The notes: a model not told the origin generated them from the sequence alone. DNA of 64,000 bases from Chryseobacterium arachidis (GCF_900129245.1 NZ_FQUT01000001.1:434001-498000), one strand, 5' to 3'. Shown: positions 17,164 through 26,478, counted from the first letter of the stretch. A program made the numbers and translations.

Positions 17164-17934
17164 GTGAAAAAATATTTTATCTTTTTTATTGTATTTTCTG
17201 AAATCCTCTTTTCCCAGAATTGGAAAGACAAAGTTTTTGATAATGTTATTCTGATAAAAGATGAAAATGTTTTTCAATCCGGGGAATTAATTTTAATTGA
17301 TATTCCATTGAAAATAAAGAGTGCAGAAAGTTTGATTTTTTACAACGCTTCTCATATTCCTAACAAATTATTTTTTGACGAAAAAGCTTTTTTGCCGCAG
17401 GTTAAAGAATTTATTTTAATTTCTCCTGATACAGAATATTATAAAAATGTAAGAGAATTTGCAAATAGAATAAAGGGCTATGCCGAACCAATAAAAACAG
17501 ATAAGTTTTATTTTGTTAAAAGAGATGCCGCAAAATGGGACAGTGTTTCATTAAATTCTGAAAATTATCCTATTATAAAATTTAAAAATCTTCAGACCGC
17601 AATTCCTGAAAAATCCATTGTATCCTACTATTCTGAATATTTTGGTTCTACATGTTGCCCAAGAGATAAAAAATGGAATTTCTTCACTGAAGATAACAAA
17701 AAGTCTTATTTATCTCTTTTGCAGGAACTAAAAAATGAAAATATTATTGTAAAAGAAGTTTACTCTTTTTTACACGGAAAAGAAGGTGAACATTCGTATT
17801 TTTATCCTCTTAAAGAACTATCTAACGAACAGAAACTGATTTTTATAAAGAAAAGATCTGAATTTTTAGTGAAAATTCAAAAGGTTACAGAATATTTTTT
17901 CCGGAAATTATTGATTATCCAAATCTTGAATTAA
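17164..17934 (+). CDS. Hypothetical secreted protein, likely frameshifted near the C-terminus
   Basis: I do not recognise this protein. The frame starts at a GTG two bases after uppP and gives 256 residues with a clear signal peptide (YFIFFIVFSEILFSQ). The mature part is charged and mixed alpha/beta, with a paired cysteine in YFGSTCCPRDKKWNFF. The last 12 residues after EYFF are odd (RKLLIIQILN). If one T is added to the six-T run at 17895-17900, the reading continues as PEIIDYPNLELTSLNQ and stops at 17951, which looks like real protein. The 3' end is therefore probably frameshifted. It interrupts the otherwise expected uppP-truB neighbourhood. Confidence 0.65.
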   Translation: MKKYFIFFIVFSEILFSQNWKDKVFDNVILIKDENVFQSGELILIDIPLKIKSAESLIFYNASHIPNKLFFDEKAFLPQVKEFILISPDTEYYKNVREFANRIKGYAEPIKTDKFYFVKRDAAKWDSVSLNSENYPIIKFKNLQTAIPEKSIVSYYSEYFGSTCCPRDKKWNFFTEDNKKSYLSLLQELKNENIIVKEVYSFLHGKEGEHSYFYPLKELSNEQKLIFIKKRSEFLVKIQKVTEYFFRKLLIIQILN

Positions 17935-17987
17935 CAAGTCTGAATCAATAAATAAAATTTAATTATTAAGGCTATTACTTATCATAC

Positions 17988-18689
17988 ATGACCGCAGAAG
18001 ATCTACAATCAGGACATATATTTTTATTAGACAAACCATTGGATTGGACTTCTTTTCAGGCTGTCAATAAAATGAAATACAAGCTCAAAAGAGAGTTTAA
18101 TTTACCAAAGAAATTCAAAATCGGTCACGCCGGAACATTGGATCCGCGTGCAACAGGACTTTTAATTGTCTGCTGTGGTAAATTCACCAAAAAAATCCCT
18201 GAAATTCAGGATGCTCCGAAAGAATACTGGACGGAAATAAAAATCGGGGTACAGACAGAATCTTACGACACAGAAAAGCCTGAAATTTTACACCAGGATA
18301 TTTCTCATATTACAGAAGAGCAGATTAAAAATGCTTTAGAAAAATTCGTTGGAGAAATCGATCAGACACCGCCTGTTTTTTCAGCCATAAAAATCGACGG
18401 GAAAAGAGCATACGATCTGGCAAGAGCAGGAGAGGAGGTTGAAATGAAGTCCAGAAAAACAACGATTCATTATATCAATGAGATGAAGATTGATCTTCCT
18501 TTGGTAAGTTTTACGGTGGGATGTTCAAAAGGAACTTATATTCGCAGTCTGGCTCACGATATTGGGCAGGAATTAGGTGTGGGTGCCTATTTAACTCAAT
18601 TGAGAAGAACAAAGATCGGAGAATACAAAATTGAAGATGCTACTTCAGATTTTTTGGAGAATGATTTTAGATTTGAAATTCAGCAATAA
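17988..18689 (+). CDS. truB: tRNA pseudouridine(55) synthase
   Basis: The 233-residue protein converts U55 of the tRNA T-loop to pseudouridine. The catalytic signature [18 protein letters not shown] places the nucleophile at Asp52. Later family blocks are [19 protein letters not shown] and [15 protein letters not shown]. It lacks a long C-terminal PUA extension, as expected for short Bacteroidota TruB. The ATG at 17988 is chosen because the conserved [11 protein letters not shown] lies within the first 25 residues. It is followed after 26 bases by rluF, so the two RNA-modification genes are probably co-transcribed. Confidence 0.95.
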   Translation: MTAEDLQSGHIFLLDKPLDWTSFQAVNKMKYKLKREFNLPKKFKIGHAGTLDPRATGLLIVCCGKFTKKIPEIQDAPKEYWTEIKIGVQTESYDTEKPEILHQDISHITEEQIKNALEKFVGEIDQTPPVFSAIKIDGKRAYDLARAGEEVEMKSRKTTIHYINEMKIDLPLVSFTVGCSKGTYIRSLAHDIGQELGVGAYLTQLRRTKIGEYKIEDATSDFLENDFRFEIQQ

Positions 18690-18715
18690 AATTATACAGG
18701 TTACGGAGAAGATTA

Positions 18716-19438
18716 ATGGAAAAAACACGTATTAACAAGTATTTGTCAGAAGTTGGTTACTGCTCGAGAAGGGCAGCAGATAAGCTTTTGGAAGAAGGAA
18801 GAATAACGATTAACGGAAAAGTTCCGGAAATGGGAACGAAGGTTTCCGATGAAGATGTTATTGAGGTTGACGGAAAACCCATCCGTGAGCCGGAAGAAGA
18901 TCATGTGTACATCGCATTCAACAAGCCTGTAGGAATTGTTTGTACAACAGATACTAAACGTGAAAAAAATAATATTGTCGATTATATCAATCATCCTAAA
19001 AGAATTTTCCCGATCGGAAGGCTTGATAAACCGAGTGAAGGACTAATTCTTTTAACCAGCGACGGCGATATTGTCAACAAAATTTTAAGATCCAGAAACA
19101 ACCACGGAAAAGAATATATCGTAAGAGTAGATAAACCCATCAATCCAAGGTTTTTGGAAAAGATGCGAAACGGGGTTCCGATTTTAGATACCGTCACAAA
19201 AAAATGTGAGGTGGAAAAAATCGATGATATGAATTTCAGAATCGTGCTGACACAGGGATTGAACCGACAGATCCGTAGAATGTGTGAATATCTGGGGTAT
19301 GAGGTTAAAAAACTGAAACGTATCCGTGTTTTGAATATAAAACTAGATCTTCCCATCGGAAAATGGAGAGATTTAACCGCAGAAGAACTTTCGGATCTGA
19401 ATAAGCTTTTGGAGGGTTCCAGCAAAACTTTTGATTAA
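18716..19438 (+). CDS. rluF: 23S rRNA pseudouridine synthase, RluF-type
   Basis: This 240-residue protein has an N-terminal S4 RNA-binding domain ([18 protein letters not shown]) and an RsuA-family catalytic domain. The core [18 protein letters not shown] contains the catalytic Asp104. The stretches [27 protein letters not shown] and [21 protein letters not shown] match E. coli RluF better than RluB or RluE as I recall them. RluF modifies U2604 of 23S rRNA. The RsuA-like superfamily is certain, while the exact target nucleotide is inferred. It ends convergently with the helix-hairpin-helix gene. Confidence 0.88.
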   Translation: MEKTRINKYLSEVGYCSRRAADKLLEEGRITINGKVPEMGTKVSDEDVIEVDGKPIREPEEDHVYIAFNKPVGIVCTTDTKREKNNIVDYINHPKRIFPIGRLDKPSEGLILLTSDGDIVNKILRSRNNHGKEYIVRVDKPINPRFLEKMRNGVPILDTVTKKCEVEKIDDMNFRIVLTQGLNRQIRRMCEYLGYEVKKLKRIRVLNIKLDLPIGKWRDLTAEELSDLNKLLEGSSKTFD

Positions 19439-19455
19439 TCAAATTAAAGAGTAAA

Positions 19456-19487
19456 ATTGAGATGCTATGGCAAGTCAGCATCTCAAT
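19456..19487. terminator. Bidirectional hairpin between convergent genes
   Basis: ATTGAGATGCT (19456-19466) and AGCATCTCAAT (19477-19487) are perfect 11-bp arms with a 10-base loop, midway between the rluF stop and the stop of the helix-hairpin-helix gene. No strong T run follows. Confidence 0.6.
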
Positions 19488-19514
19488 CTACAACTGAAAA
19501 ACATTATTATACTG

Positions 19515-20816
19515 CTATTTCAGGTACAGTTTCATTCTTGCCTCGTACTCGGGTTTTACTTTTAATAATTTCCAGATTTTTCTTTCATCTTTTTCGCTTA
19601 GCCTATAGAAAATAATTTTTTCTGCAGAATATTTAAAATAAGGATGATTTTTCAGCCATTCTTCCGGAGCTTCAGTTAATGTATATTTTGGAACATTGGA
19701 AGTATTAAGCTGGGCAATAGAAAGCAGTTTTTGCATTAATTCTACATCAATATTATAAGTGGTTAAGATCTGTTCTTTAGTTACAAATCCGCCCAATTTC
19801 TTTCTGAATCCTACCATGGAACCCGCCGCTCTTTCATCAAATCCAAATTCTATGAGCTGTTTAAAAGTAATTGTATTCAGATCTGTTTTTGAAAAATCTG
19901 TTTTTTCCTGTTGTTTAATTTCGGCTTTCTGATTTTGGCTACTGTTAATAGTTGCCGGATTCAGTTTGATAAATGGCTTCATTTCCTCAAATTTTTCCGC
20001 AGAAATCATATAACATTTCTGAATATCTTCAAGGTTTTTAAAGCTTCCTTTTAAATTCCGGTCACGGTAATTTATGATATTTTGCGCCTGTTTTTCTGAA
20101 AAGCCAAAAGATTTCCAGTCCTCAAGCCCAAAAGTATTGGGATCGAAAGTGTGATATTGAATTTTAGTTTTTTCAGATTTAAAATTCTTAGCATAGCTGT
20201 TGAAGTTCGCAGGTGTTTTGTCAGGCAAAATTAAATAAGGCGCTAGTTTCTGATAGTTTTCTTCACTGATCATAAAGCATTCCCTGAATTTTTCCTTGCT
20301 TACAAAACTTCCGCCCAGAAATTTTTTATAGTTTAAAATAGCTTCGGCCTGTCCTTTACTGAATCCCATTTCCATCCAATCATTAACAGTATAATGATCC
20401 GGATTAAATCTTCCGGAAACGGTAATTGATCTTTTTTTGAAATCCTTATATCGGGAAGGTTTTGCCTCTTTATTGCTCTCAGGAAGCAAAATATAAGGCG
20501 CTAGTTCACTGAATTTTTCTTTAGAAACAGCAAAACACTTTTTGAATTGTTCTTTGGAAATAAACTGCCCGCCGACCACCTTTTTATAGTTAAGGATCGT
20601 TGCAATCTCTTTCTCCGTGAAACCTAAGCTTTGCCATTGTTTCTGGTCGAGTTCGTTCGGATCAAATTCTGTAAGATGTAAAGGGATTGAATGAGGTGTT
20701 AAAAATTTTACATCAGAAAAATCTTCTTTTTCCTTGCTGGTGTACTGCTGAAAGGTAAAAAGAATAATGAGAAGCATTCCCAGGAATGCCATTTTTTGGT
20801 AGTAATTGTTTTTCAT
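19515..20816 (-). CDS. Membrane-anchored protein with repeated helix-hairpin-helix units
   Basis: From the ATG at 20816 the protein has 433 residues: a single N-terminal hydrophobic segment (MAFLGMLLIILFTFQQY), then four units of about 75-85 residues. Each holds a F/DPN-type entry, a W/L-GF core, a ComEA-like helix-hairpin-helix such as EIATILNYKKVVGGQF, and a second half ending in LAPYILLP-like text. A shorter, degenerate fifth unit ends the protein. ComEA-type units bind DNA, but here the repeats would lie outside the cytoplasmic membrane unless the anchor orientation is reversed. An upstream in-frame ATG exists at 20852, but hydrophobic-anchor position favours 20816 or 20819. A DNA-uptake or envelope scaffold role is inference. 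Confidence 0.82.
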   Translation of the reverse strand: MKNNYYQKMAFLGMLLIILFTFQQYTSKEKEDFSDVKFLTPHSIPLHLTEFDPNELDQKQWQSLGFTEKEIATILNYKKVVGGQFISKEQFKKCFAVSKEKFSELAPYILLPESNKEAKPSRYKDFKKRSITVSGRFNPDHYTVNDWMEMGFSKGQAEAILNYKKFLGGSFVSKEKFRECFMISEENYQKLAPYLILPDKTPANFNSYAKNFKSEKTKIQYHTFDPNTFGLEDWKSFGFSEKQAQNIINYRDRNLKGSFKNLEDIQKCYMISAEKFEEMKPFIKLNPATINSSQNQKAEIKQQEKTDFSKTDLNTITFKQLIEFGFDERAAGSMVGFRKKLGGFVTKEQILTTYNIDVELMQKLLSIAQLNTSNVPKYTLTEAPEEWLKNHPYFKYSAEKIIFYRLSEKDERKIWKLLKVKPEYEARMKLYLK

Positions 20817-20946
20817 CATTGTAAACTTAATAATTTTATTAAGTATTAGCAATAAGTGTGTTACGATTGTGTTATTTTATGATATAAAAACAGATATATT
20901 GATTAAAGAAATCAACAAGAGCATCAATTATGGCGAATTATTTCAA

Positions 20947-21291
20947 CTATTCCGAATCTTTTTCCGCTAAAGAATCTTTCAGTTTCAGCAGTTCAGCCTT
21001 CACAAATTCCAGTCTGTCGATTAAAGTAATGGTTTCTGAGATCTTGCTGTTGGTAGTCAGTGCAATTTTGGCTCCGTCTAAGGTGTATCCTTTTTCTTTT
21101 ACCAAATGATAGATAATCTGAAGATTTTTAATGTCTTCCGGAGTGAAATATCGGTTGCCCTTTTTGTTCTTTTTAGGCTTGATGATAGGGAATTCTTGTT
21201 CCCAATAGCGTATTAATGAAGTGTTTACATCAAATGCTTTGGCCACTTCTCCTATAGAATAATACAGCTTATCGGGTAAATTTATCTTCAT
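20947..21291 (-). CDS. MerR family transcriptional regulator
   Basis: The protein has 114 residues from the ATG at 21291. The winged helix is at about 7-75: YSIGEVAKAFDVNTSLIRYWEQEFP, then KKGNRYFTPEDIKNLQIIYHLVKEKGYTL. A short C-terminal coiled coil (LIDRLEFVKAELLKLKDSL) serves dimerisation. There are no cysteines, so metal sensing of the MerR type is unlikely; RacA-like or unknown-ligand members look like this. The frame is open upstream to 21339, but a strong promoter lies inside that extension at 21310-21339. That makes the ATG at 21291 the true start, with a leader of roughly 10-15 bases. Confidence 0.85.
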   Translation of the reverse strand: MKINLPDKLYYSIGEVAKAFDVNTSLIRYWEQEFPIIKPKKNKKGNRYFTPEDIKNLQIIYHLVKEKGYTLDGAKIALTTNSKISETITLIDRLEFVKAELLKLKDSLAEKDSE

Positions 21292-21309
21292 GTTAAGAAT
21301 CCTAATCCT

Positions 21310-21339
21310 CAAAGATAAATATTTTTTAAATTTCATCAA
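21310..21339 (-). promoter_or_regulatory. Promoter of MerR gene
   Basis: On the minus strand TTG (21339-21337) is followed after 19 bases by TATCTTTG (21317-21310), a very good match to the flavobacterial promoter. It decides the start codon of the MerR gene. Confidence 0.75.
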
Positions 21340-21452
21340 AAATACAGCGCGTAAAAAGTTGATTTTTACTCGATAAATTGGGAAAAATATAAGTTGTATA
21401 CAGTGAAATATTCTGGTTGTTTTATTATTTTTGATTTAAAATAAAAAATCCG

Positions 21453-22334
21453 ATGGATTCTATTTCCGTACTTAACATTGATCTTTTTCAGAAGGGTAAA
21501 AATACCTCGGATTTTTATTTCAGTACAGTTCAGAATCATTTGATTGTCGGGCATCGGCATCTTGAAAAAGCCCACCGTCACGACTTTTATGCCACGATTC
21601 TTTTCACAAAAGGAAGCGGTATTCATGAGATCGATTTTCAGAAGTACGACGTATCGCCCGGAAGCTTATTTTTCATGTCTCCCGGACAAATTCACAGTTG
21701 GGAACTTTCGGATGATATCGAAGGATATCTTTTCTTTTGCCTGCAGGATTTTTATGAAATGCATTATGTGAACCAGAAACTGAGAAATTTCCCTTTTTTC
21801 GGGTCGGTCAACTTTCCAAGAAAATTACAGTTAAATGAAGCTGAATTAAAGAAAAATGTTCATTTAATGTTAGAATTACAGGAAGAGTATCAGGCTCAAA
21901 ATAGTATGAGAAACGGTTTGATGCTTTCCTTGATGTCACAGATTTTTATTCATTCGACAAGGCAGTTTTCCAGAGATTTTGATAATCTGGCTTCTTCGAC
22001 GAGCCTTTCTTATTTTAAACATTATCAGGAATTTGAAAATTTGGTAGAAGAACATTTTACGAAAGAAAAGTCTATTGCCTTTTATGCGGATTTAATGAAT
22101 ATTTCCTCAAAACATTTAAACCGTATTACCCAAACTGTCGTTCATAAAACCGCAACCGATGTAATCACAGAAAGGGTGATTTTGGAAGCCAAAAGAATGT
22201 TAATGTACCTGGATGAAAGTCTGGTAGAGATTGCCTTCCGATTGGGGTATGAAGAGTATTCCTATTTTGTGAGAGTCTTCCGGAAAACTTCCGGCACGAC
22301 TCCCACGCAATTTATCAAATTATATAAATCTTAA
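21453..22334 (+). CDS. AraC family transcriptional regulator
   Basis: The 293-residue protein has an N-terminal cupin sensing domain of about residues 20-110, with HRHLEKAHRHDFYATILFTKG and the MSPGQIHSWEL block. A C-terminal AraC/XylS double helix-turn-helix covers about 195-290, with IAFYADLMNISSKHLNRITQ as the first and VEIAFRLGYEEYSYFVRVFRKTSGTTPTQF as the second, both well conserved. The His-rich cupin suggests a small ligand, which is not identifiable. The gene ends one base from the convergent ccoG stop and has no obvious co-directional target gene beside it. Upstream is the divergent MerR gene. Confidence 0.9.
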   Translation: MDSISVLNIDLFQKGKNTSDFYFSTVQNHLIVGHRHLEKAHRHDFYATILFTKGSGIHEIDFQKYDVSPGSLFFMSPGQIHSWELSDDIEGYLFFCLQDFYEMHYVNQKLRNFPFFGSVNFPRKLQLNEAELKKNVHLMLELQEEYQAQNSMRNGLMLSLMSQIFIHSTRQFSRDFDNLASSTSLSYFKHYQEFENLVEEHFTKEKSIAFYADLMNISSKHLNRITQTVVHKTATDVITERVILEAKRMLMYLDESLVEIAFRLGYEEYSYFVRVFRKTSGTTPTQFIKLYKS

Positions 22335-22335
22335 T

Positions 22336-23778
22336 TTAGAAAGCCAATTGAAATGGACCTTCAAAGATAGTTTCAAAAGAGTCTACCAGAGTTCCTTGGT
22401 CGTCGAAAACTCCGATGGTTATATTTTGTTTTGAAAATTTAATTTCTTTTTCAGGAAAAGTAATGTTGATGTTTCCCTTCAGAATCTGATCTCCTTTAAG
22501 AATGATTTTGTCTGAGCCGAAGAAATTTATTTCTGCATTTTGAGGGTTGATAACTTTTATGGTTAATTTTTTCTGTTGATTTGATTTGTTTAAAAGAGTG
22601 TAAATAAAAGTATTTGTTATTTTCCCGTTTTTGATGAAAAATGTTGATCCGGCAGGCTTAATAAATTTTGCTTCCATAGAGCCTCTATCGTACATTAAAA
22701 ATCCAAGAAAGCCGATCAGTAAAGCTAAAAAGAGAGTAGTAACCTTCATTCTTGAAGTGAATCTGAATTTCTCCTGATTTTCAATTTCCGCTTCGGTGGC
22801 GTATCGGATTAAGCCTTTTGGAAGGCCTACTTTTTCCATGACTTCATCACAGGCATCAATACAGGCTGTACAGTTCACGCACTCCAATTGCTGGCCGTTT
22901 CTGATGTCAATTCCTGTCGGGCAAACGACCACACATTGGTGACAGTCGATACAATCGCCTTTACCAGCTGCTTTTCGGTCTTCGTTATTTCGCCATTTGG
23001 AACGGTTTTCCCCTCTTTTAAAATCATAATAAACATTGATGGTCTGTTTGTCAATTAAAACACCCTGAAGTCTTCCATACGGGCACACGAGCGTACAGAC
23101 CTGCTCACGAAGCCAGGCGAAAGTAAAGTAGAACATGATGGCAAAACCGATCATCCCTAAGAATTTCAGAGAATGATCAACCGGACCTTCTGTAATTATT
23201 TTAAAAACTTCTTCATACCCAACAATATACATGAACATGAAATTCATTATAATGACTGAAATTAATACAAAAACTAACCATTTTGTTAATCTTTTTATGA
23301 TTTTTTCTGAATTCCATTCCTGACGGTCGAGTTTCATTTGTTTGTTCCGGTCACCTTCAATTAAATATTCAATTTTCCGGAAAACACTTTCCATAAATAT
23401 GGTTTGCGGACAAAGCCAGCCACAGAAAATCCTTCCGAAAACTACGGTAAAAAGCATCACAAAAATAACGGATGTAACAGCTCCCAAAGCTAAAATGAAA
23501 AAATCCTGCAAATAAAATGGCTGCCCGAAAATGAAAAATTTCCTGTCGATAACATTAAACAGTAAAAGAGGATTGTTATTGATTTTTATGAAAGGCAAAC
23601 CGAAAAATAACGCCAGTAAAAGATAACTTACGTAATTTCTGTAATTGGTGTATCTTCCCTTTGGTTTTCGGGGGTAGACCCATTTCCTTTTTCCGGTTTC
23701 ATCCATCGTTCCCACAGAATTTCTGAAGTCTTCATAATCGATTTCCGGAGCCTGAAAATTGCTGGATTGTGTGCTCAT
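22336..23778 (-). CDS. ccoG: Cytochrome c oxidase accessory protein CcoG (FixG/RdxA)
   Basis: The 480-residue protein is a polytopic membrane ferredoxin. It has about five TM helices, a CGWLCPQTIFMES block, a CTLVCPYGRLQGV block, and two 4Fe-4S clusters in CIDCHQCVVVCPTGIDIRNG and CVNCTACIDACDEVM. A C-terminal Ig-like FixG domain covers about 370-480. CcoG is linked to copper delivery for cbb3-type oxidase assembly (Cu(II) reduction has been reported). The gene normally accompanies ccoNOP; none of those genes is in this window. Its stop is separated by one base from the AraC gene stop, so no terminator fits between them. Confidence 0.94.
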   Translation of the reverse strand: MSTQSSNFQAPEIDYEDFRNSVGTMDETGKRKWVYPRKPKGRYTNYRNYVSYLLLALFFGLPFIKINNNPLLLFNVIDRKFFIFGQPFYLQDFFILALGAVTSVIFVMLFTVVFGRIFCGWLCPQTIFMESVFRKIEYLIEGDRNKQMKLDRQEWNSEKIIKRLTKWLVFVLISVIIMNFMFMYIVGYEEVFKIITEGPVDHSLKFLGMIGFAIMFYFTFAWLREQVCTLVCPYGRLQGVLIDKQTINVYYDFKRGENRSKWRNNEDRKAAGKGDCIDCHQCVVVCPTGIDIRNGQQLECVNCTACIDACDEVMEKVGLPKGLIRYATEAEIENQEKFRFTSRMKVTTLFLALLIGFLGFLMYDRGSMEAKFIKPAGSTFFIKNGKITNTFIYTLLNKSNQQKKLTIKVINPQNAEINFFGSDKIILKGDQILKGNINITFPEKEIKFSKQNITIGVFDDQGTLVDSFETIFEGPFQLAF

Positions 23779-24040
23779 CGTCTTAGAGTTTTGATTGAAA
23801 ATAATATGAGAAATAATCTTAATTTGAATAAATTCTCATTTTTAAATTTTAGAGTTGAAAATGATTTGTGATTTTTACTCACGCAAAGCTCTGAAATAAT
23901 GAACTTCATTACTAATATGATCTACTTCTTAAATAGTACAATTCAGACATTTTTTAAATTAAATCATTACATCAAAATGAGAAAATAGTTTTTTGAATCT
24001 TCTCCGGCAAGTCGTAAATTGTGCACTTAAATAATGGAGT

Positions 24041-24934
24041 ATGAAAAATATCTGGAAAGCAAGCTATATTGGTTTGGTTTTAGTATTACTGAACTGTAAA
24101 TCAGTAAATAGTAACAATATGTTTTATGATGAAATAAAACCGGAAAAAATTTCGGATCAGTTCAGTTTTACGGAAGGTCCGTCTTCGGATAAGGAGGGAA
24201 ACGTTTATTTTACCGATCAGCCCAACGATAAAATTTATATTTGGGATTGGAAAACGAATAAAATCACTGAGTTTTTGAACAAGACAGGCAGAGCGAATGG
24301 GACGCATTTTGATAAAGACGATAATCTAATTACCTGCTCAGATGATAACGGAGAAATCTGGAAAATCTCAAAAGATAAGAAAGTTCAGGTTTTGCTAAAA
24401 GATTTCGAAGGAAAGAGATTAAACGGTCCCAATGATGTCTGGAACGATCAATTTGGAGGAATGTATTTCACGGATCCACTGTATGAGAGAGATTACTGGG
24501 TTAATTTTAAACAGGAAATCCCTAATAAAAGCTTGTATTACAGAAATAAAGAAGGACAAGTTTCTAAATTAGAAACTTTCACTCAGCCAAACGGAATTGT
24601 AGGAAGTGAAAAATTTAAAAAATTATATGTTTCAGATATTGATGCCGGAAAAACTTACGTTTACGACATTCTTGGCGAAGGAAAATTGTCTGAAAAGAAG
24701 CTTTTCTGTGAAATGGGTTCAGACGGGATGACATTGGATAAACACGGAAATCTGTATTTAACAGGAAAAGGAGTTCATGTTTTTAATCGTGACGGAAAGA
24801 AAATTTATCATATCCCGATTGATGAAGAATGGACATCCAATGTAACTTTCGGGGGCGAAAATAATGATGTTTTATTCATTACCGCTTCAAAATCGGTGTA
24901 TACTTTACCGACAAAAGTGAAAGGTGTGAAATAA
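24041..24934 (+). CDS. SMP-30/gluconolactonase-like lipoprotein
   Basis: The protein has 297 residues with an N-terminal signal ending VLVLLNCKS, a possible lipoprotein cleavage site at Cys19. The remainder is a six-bladed beta-propeller of the SMP-30/gluconolactonase/LRE-like family, with FTEGPSSDKEGNVYFTDQPNDKIY, RLNGPNDVWNDQFGGMYFTDP and PNGIVGSEKFKKLYVSD. The glutamate and asparagines in those blocks are the family's metal ligands. Members hydrolyse sugar lactones or other esters; the substrate is not predictable. It stands alone and ends convergently with the helicase gene across a strong hairpin. Confidence 0.87.
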   Translation: MKNIWKASYIGLVLVLLNCKSVNSNNMFYDEIKPEKISDQFSFTEGPSSDKEGNVYFTDQPNDKIYIWDWKTNKITEFLNKTGRANGTHFDKDDNLITCSDDNGEIWKISKDKKVQVLLKDFEGKRLNGPNDVWNDQFGGMYFTDPLYERDYWVNFKQEIPNKSLYYRNKEGQVSKLETFTQPNGIVGSEKFKKLYVSDIDAGKTYVYDILGEGKLSEKKLFCEMGSDGMTLDKHGNLYLTGKGVHVFNRDGKKIYHIPIDEEWTSNVTFGGENNDVLFITASKSVYTLPTKVKGVK

Positions 24935-24938
24935 TTTG

Positions 24939-24997
24939 AGGTTGAGATTAAGGCTAAGATAAAAAGACAACATTTATCTAAACCTTAATCTCAACCT
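24939..24997. repeat. Inverted repeat of the AACCTTAA family, likely bidirectional terminator
   Basis: Arms 24939-24963 (starting AGGTTGAGATTAAGG) and 24973-24997 (ending CTTAATCTCAACCT) are 25 bases with two mismatches and a 9-base loop. It fills the gap between the convergent SMP-30 and helicase genes. Its sequence closely resembles the arms at 2836-2933. Confidence 0.75.
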
Positions 24998-25002
24998 TAA
25001 CC

Positions 25003-26310
25003 TTAATAAGCTATTTCCATTTTCACCTTCTTGCCTTTCAATTTTTCATTAGCCAATTTTTTCAGGACAGAATTCACTTTATTCCTTGAAACAGCAACAT
25101 ACGAAGTGGTGTCTTTTACTTCAATCAAACCAAGTTCTTCTTTCTGAAGTTCTCCTTTTTTAAGCAAATATCCCACTATATCCACTTTATTCACCTTATC
25201 TTTTTTTCCGGCACTGATGTAAATAGTCTGGAAAGGCGTTTTCTCCGGAACTTTATTGAATCCCACAACACTCTCTTCCGGCGTATTGTTTTTAATGAAA
25301 GGGAAATTTTCTTCCTCAGTCATAATTAAATAGGCAAAACCTTTGGCATTCATTCTTGCGGTACGGCCGTTTCTGTGGATGAAGGCATCTTCTTTCGGAG
25401 GTAACTGATAATGTACGATCGATTCAACTTCCGGAACATCCAAACCTCTGGCCGCCAAATCGGTTGTAATTAAAATTCTCGCAGAATCATTTCTGAATTT
25501 CAGTAAAGCACGTTCTCTTTCGTCCTGTTCCATCCCCCCATGGAAGGTTTCTCTGTCGATTCCTTTTTGGCGAAGAAGTTCGGAGATTCTGTCTACCGCT
25601 TCTCTGTGGTTGCAGAAAATCAGTGTTCTTTTGTTTCCGATTTTACAGATTAAATTAAATAAAGTATCCAGTTTTTCCTCAGAAATCGTCATTACTTTTT
25701 TTAACTGAATATCAGGTTTTGCCTCATTTAATTTTAAAAAGTTGATGATTTTTTCATTTTGTAATCCTGTAAACTTTGGAATTTCATCCATTGCCGTTGC
25801 GGAAGTTAAAATTCTTTGAGAAAGCCCTTTTAATGAGTTGGAGATAAATTCCATATCATCATGAAAACCTAATTCTAAAGCTTTGTCAAATTCATCCAAA
25901 ACCAAGGTCTGAATCGTTTTAGGATCAAAATTATTGTTTCTTAAATGATAAACAACTCTTCCGGGAGTTCCGATCAAGACTGCCGGAGCTTCAATTAAAT
26001 TATTAACCTCAATCTTTTTATCGTGACCTCCATAGCAAACAGAAACCTTAAAATCTGTTCCCATTGATTTGAAAACCTGCTCAATTTGTAATGCCAATTC
26101 TCTTGCGGGAACCAAAATCAACGTCTGAATTCCTGAAACATTTTTCTTTAAATTTCTAAGAACCGGAAATAAAAAAGCCAGCGTTTTCCCCGAACCGGTG
26201 GGAGAGAGCAGAATAACGTCCTGTTGATTTTCTGTCGCTTTATAGGTCGATTGCTGCATCTGATTCATCTCCTGAATCTGCAGTTTTTGGTAGATTGATT
26301 GTAGTTCCAT
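25003..26310 (-). CDS. DEAD-box-type ATP-dependent RNA helicase, DbpA-like
   Basis: The 435-residue protein contains all helicase motifs: Walker A SPTGSGKT (36-43), PARELALQ, GTPGR, SAT, FHGGMEQDERE, DLAARGLDVPEV and HRNGRTAR. The motif II reads DEFD (139-142) instead of the canonical DEAD. The C-terminal 75 residues (TIYISAGKKDKVNKVDIVGYL and onward) fit the DbpA RNA-binding domain, which in E. coli targets helicase activity to hairpin 92 of 23S rRNA. It lacks the long N-terminal extension of other families. A role in large-subunit assembly is inferred from the DbpA domain. Confidence 0.9.
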   Translation of the reverse strand: MELQSIYQKLQIQEMNQMQQSTYKATENQQDVILLSPTGSGKTLAFLFPVLRNLKKNVSGIQTLILVPARELALQIEQVFKSMGTDFKVSVCYGGHDKKIEVNNLIEAPAVLIGTPGRVVYHLRNNNFDPKTIQTLVLDEFDKALELGFHDDMEFISNSLKGLSQRILTSATAMDEIPKFTGLQNEKIINFLKLNEAKPDIQLKKVMTISEEKLDTLFNLICKIGNKRTLIFCNHREAVDRISELLRQKGIDRETFHGGMEQDERERALLKFRNDSARILITTDLAARGLDVPEVESIVHYQLPPKEDAFIHRNGRTARMNAKGFAYLIMTEEENFPFIKNNTPEESVVGFNKVPEKTPFQTIYISAGKKDKVNKVDIVGYLLKKGELQKEELGLIEVKDTTSYVAVSRNKVNSVLKKLANEKLKGKKVKMEIAY

Positions 26311-26478
26311 GGTGCAAAGGTAAGGAAATAGTAATGGGTGTTGGATGATTATTGATGGTTGGAGGTAGAATGTTTTGTTTGTTATTACGAATGAATGAAG
26401 AATCTCAATTCATTATCCTATTTATCTTTAATTTATTTGGATTATGGATTCCCGTAATTATTTTTTGTTTCTCAATTC

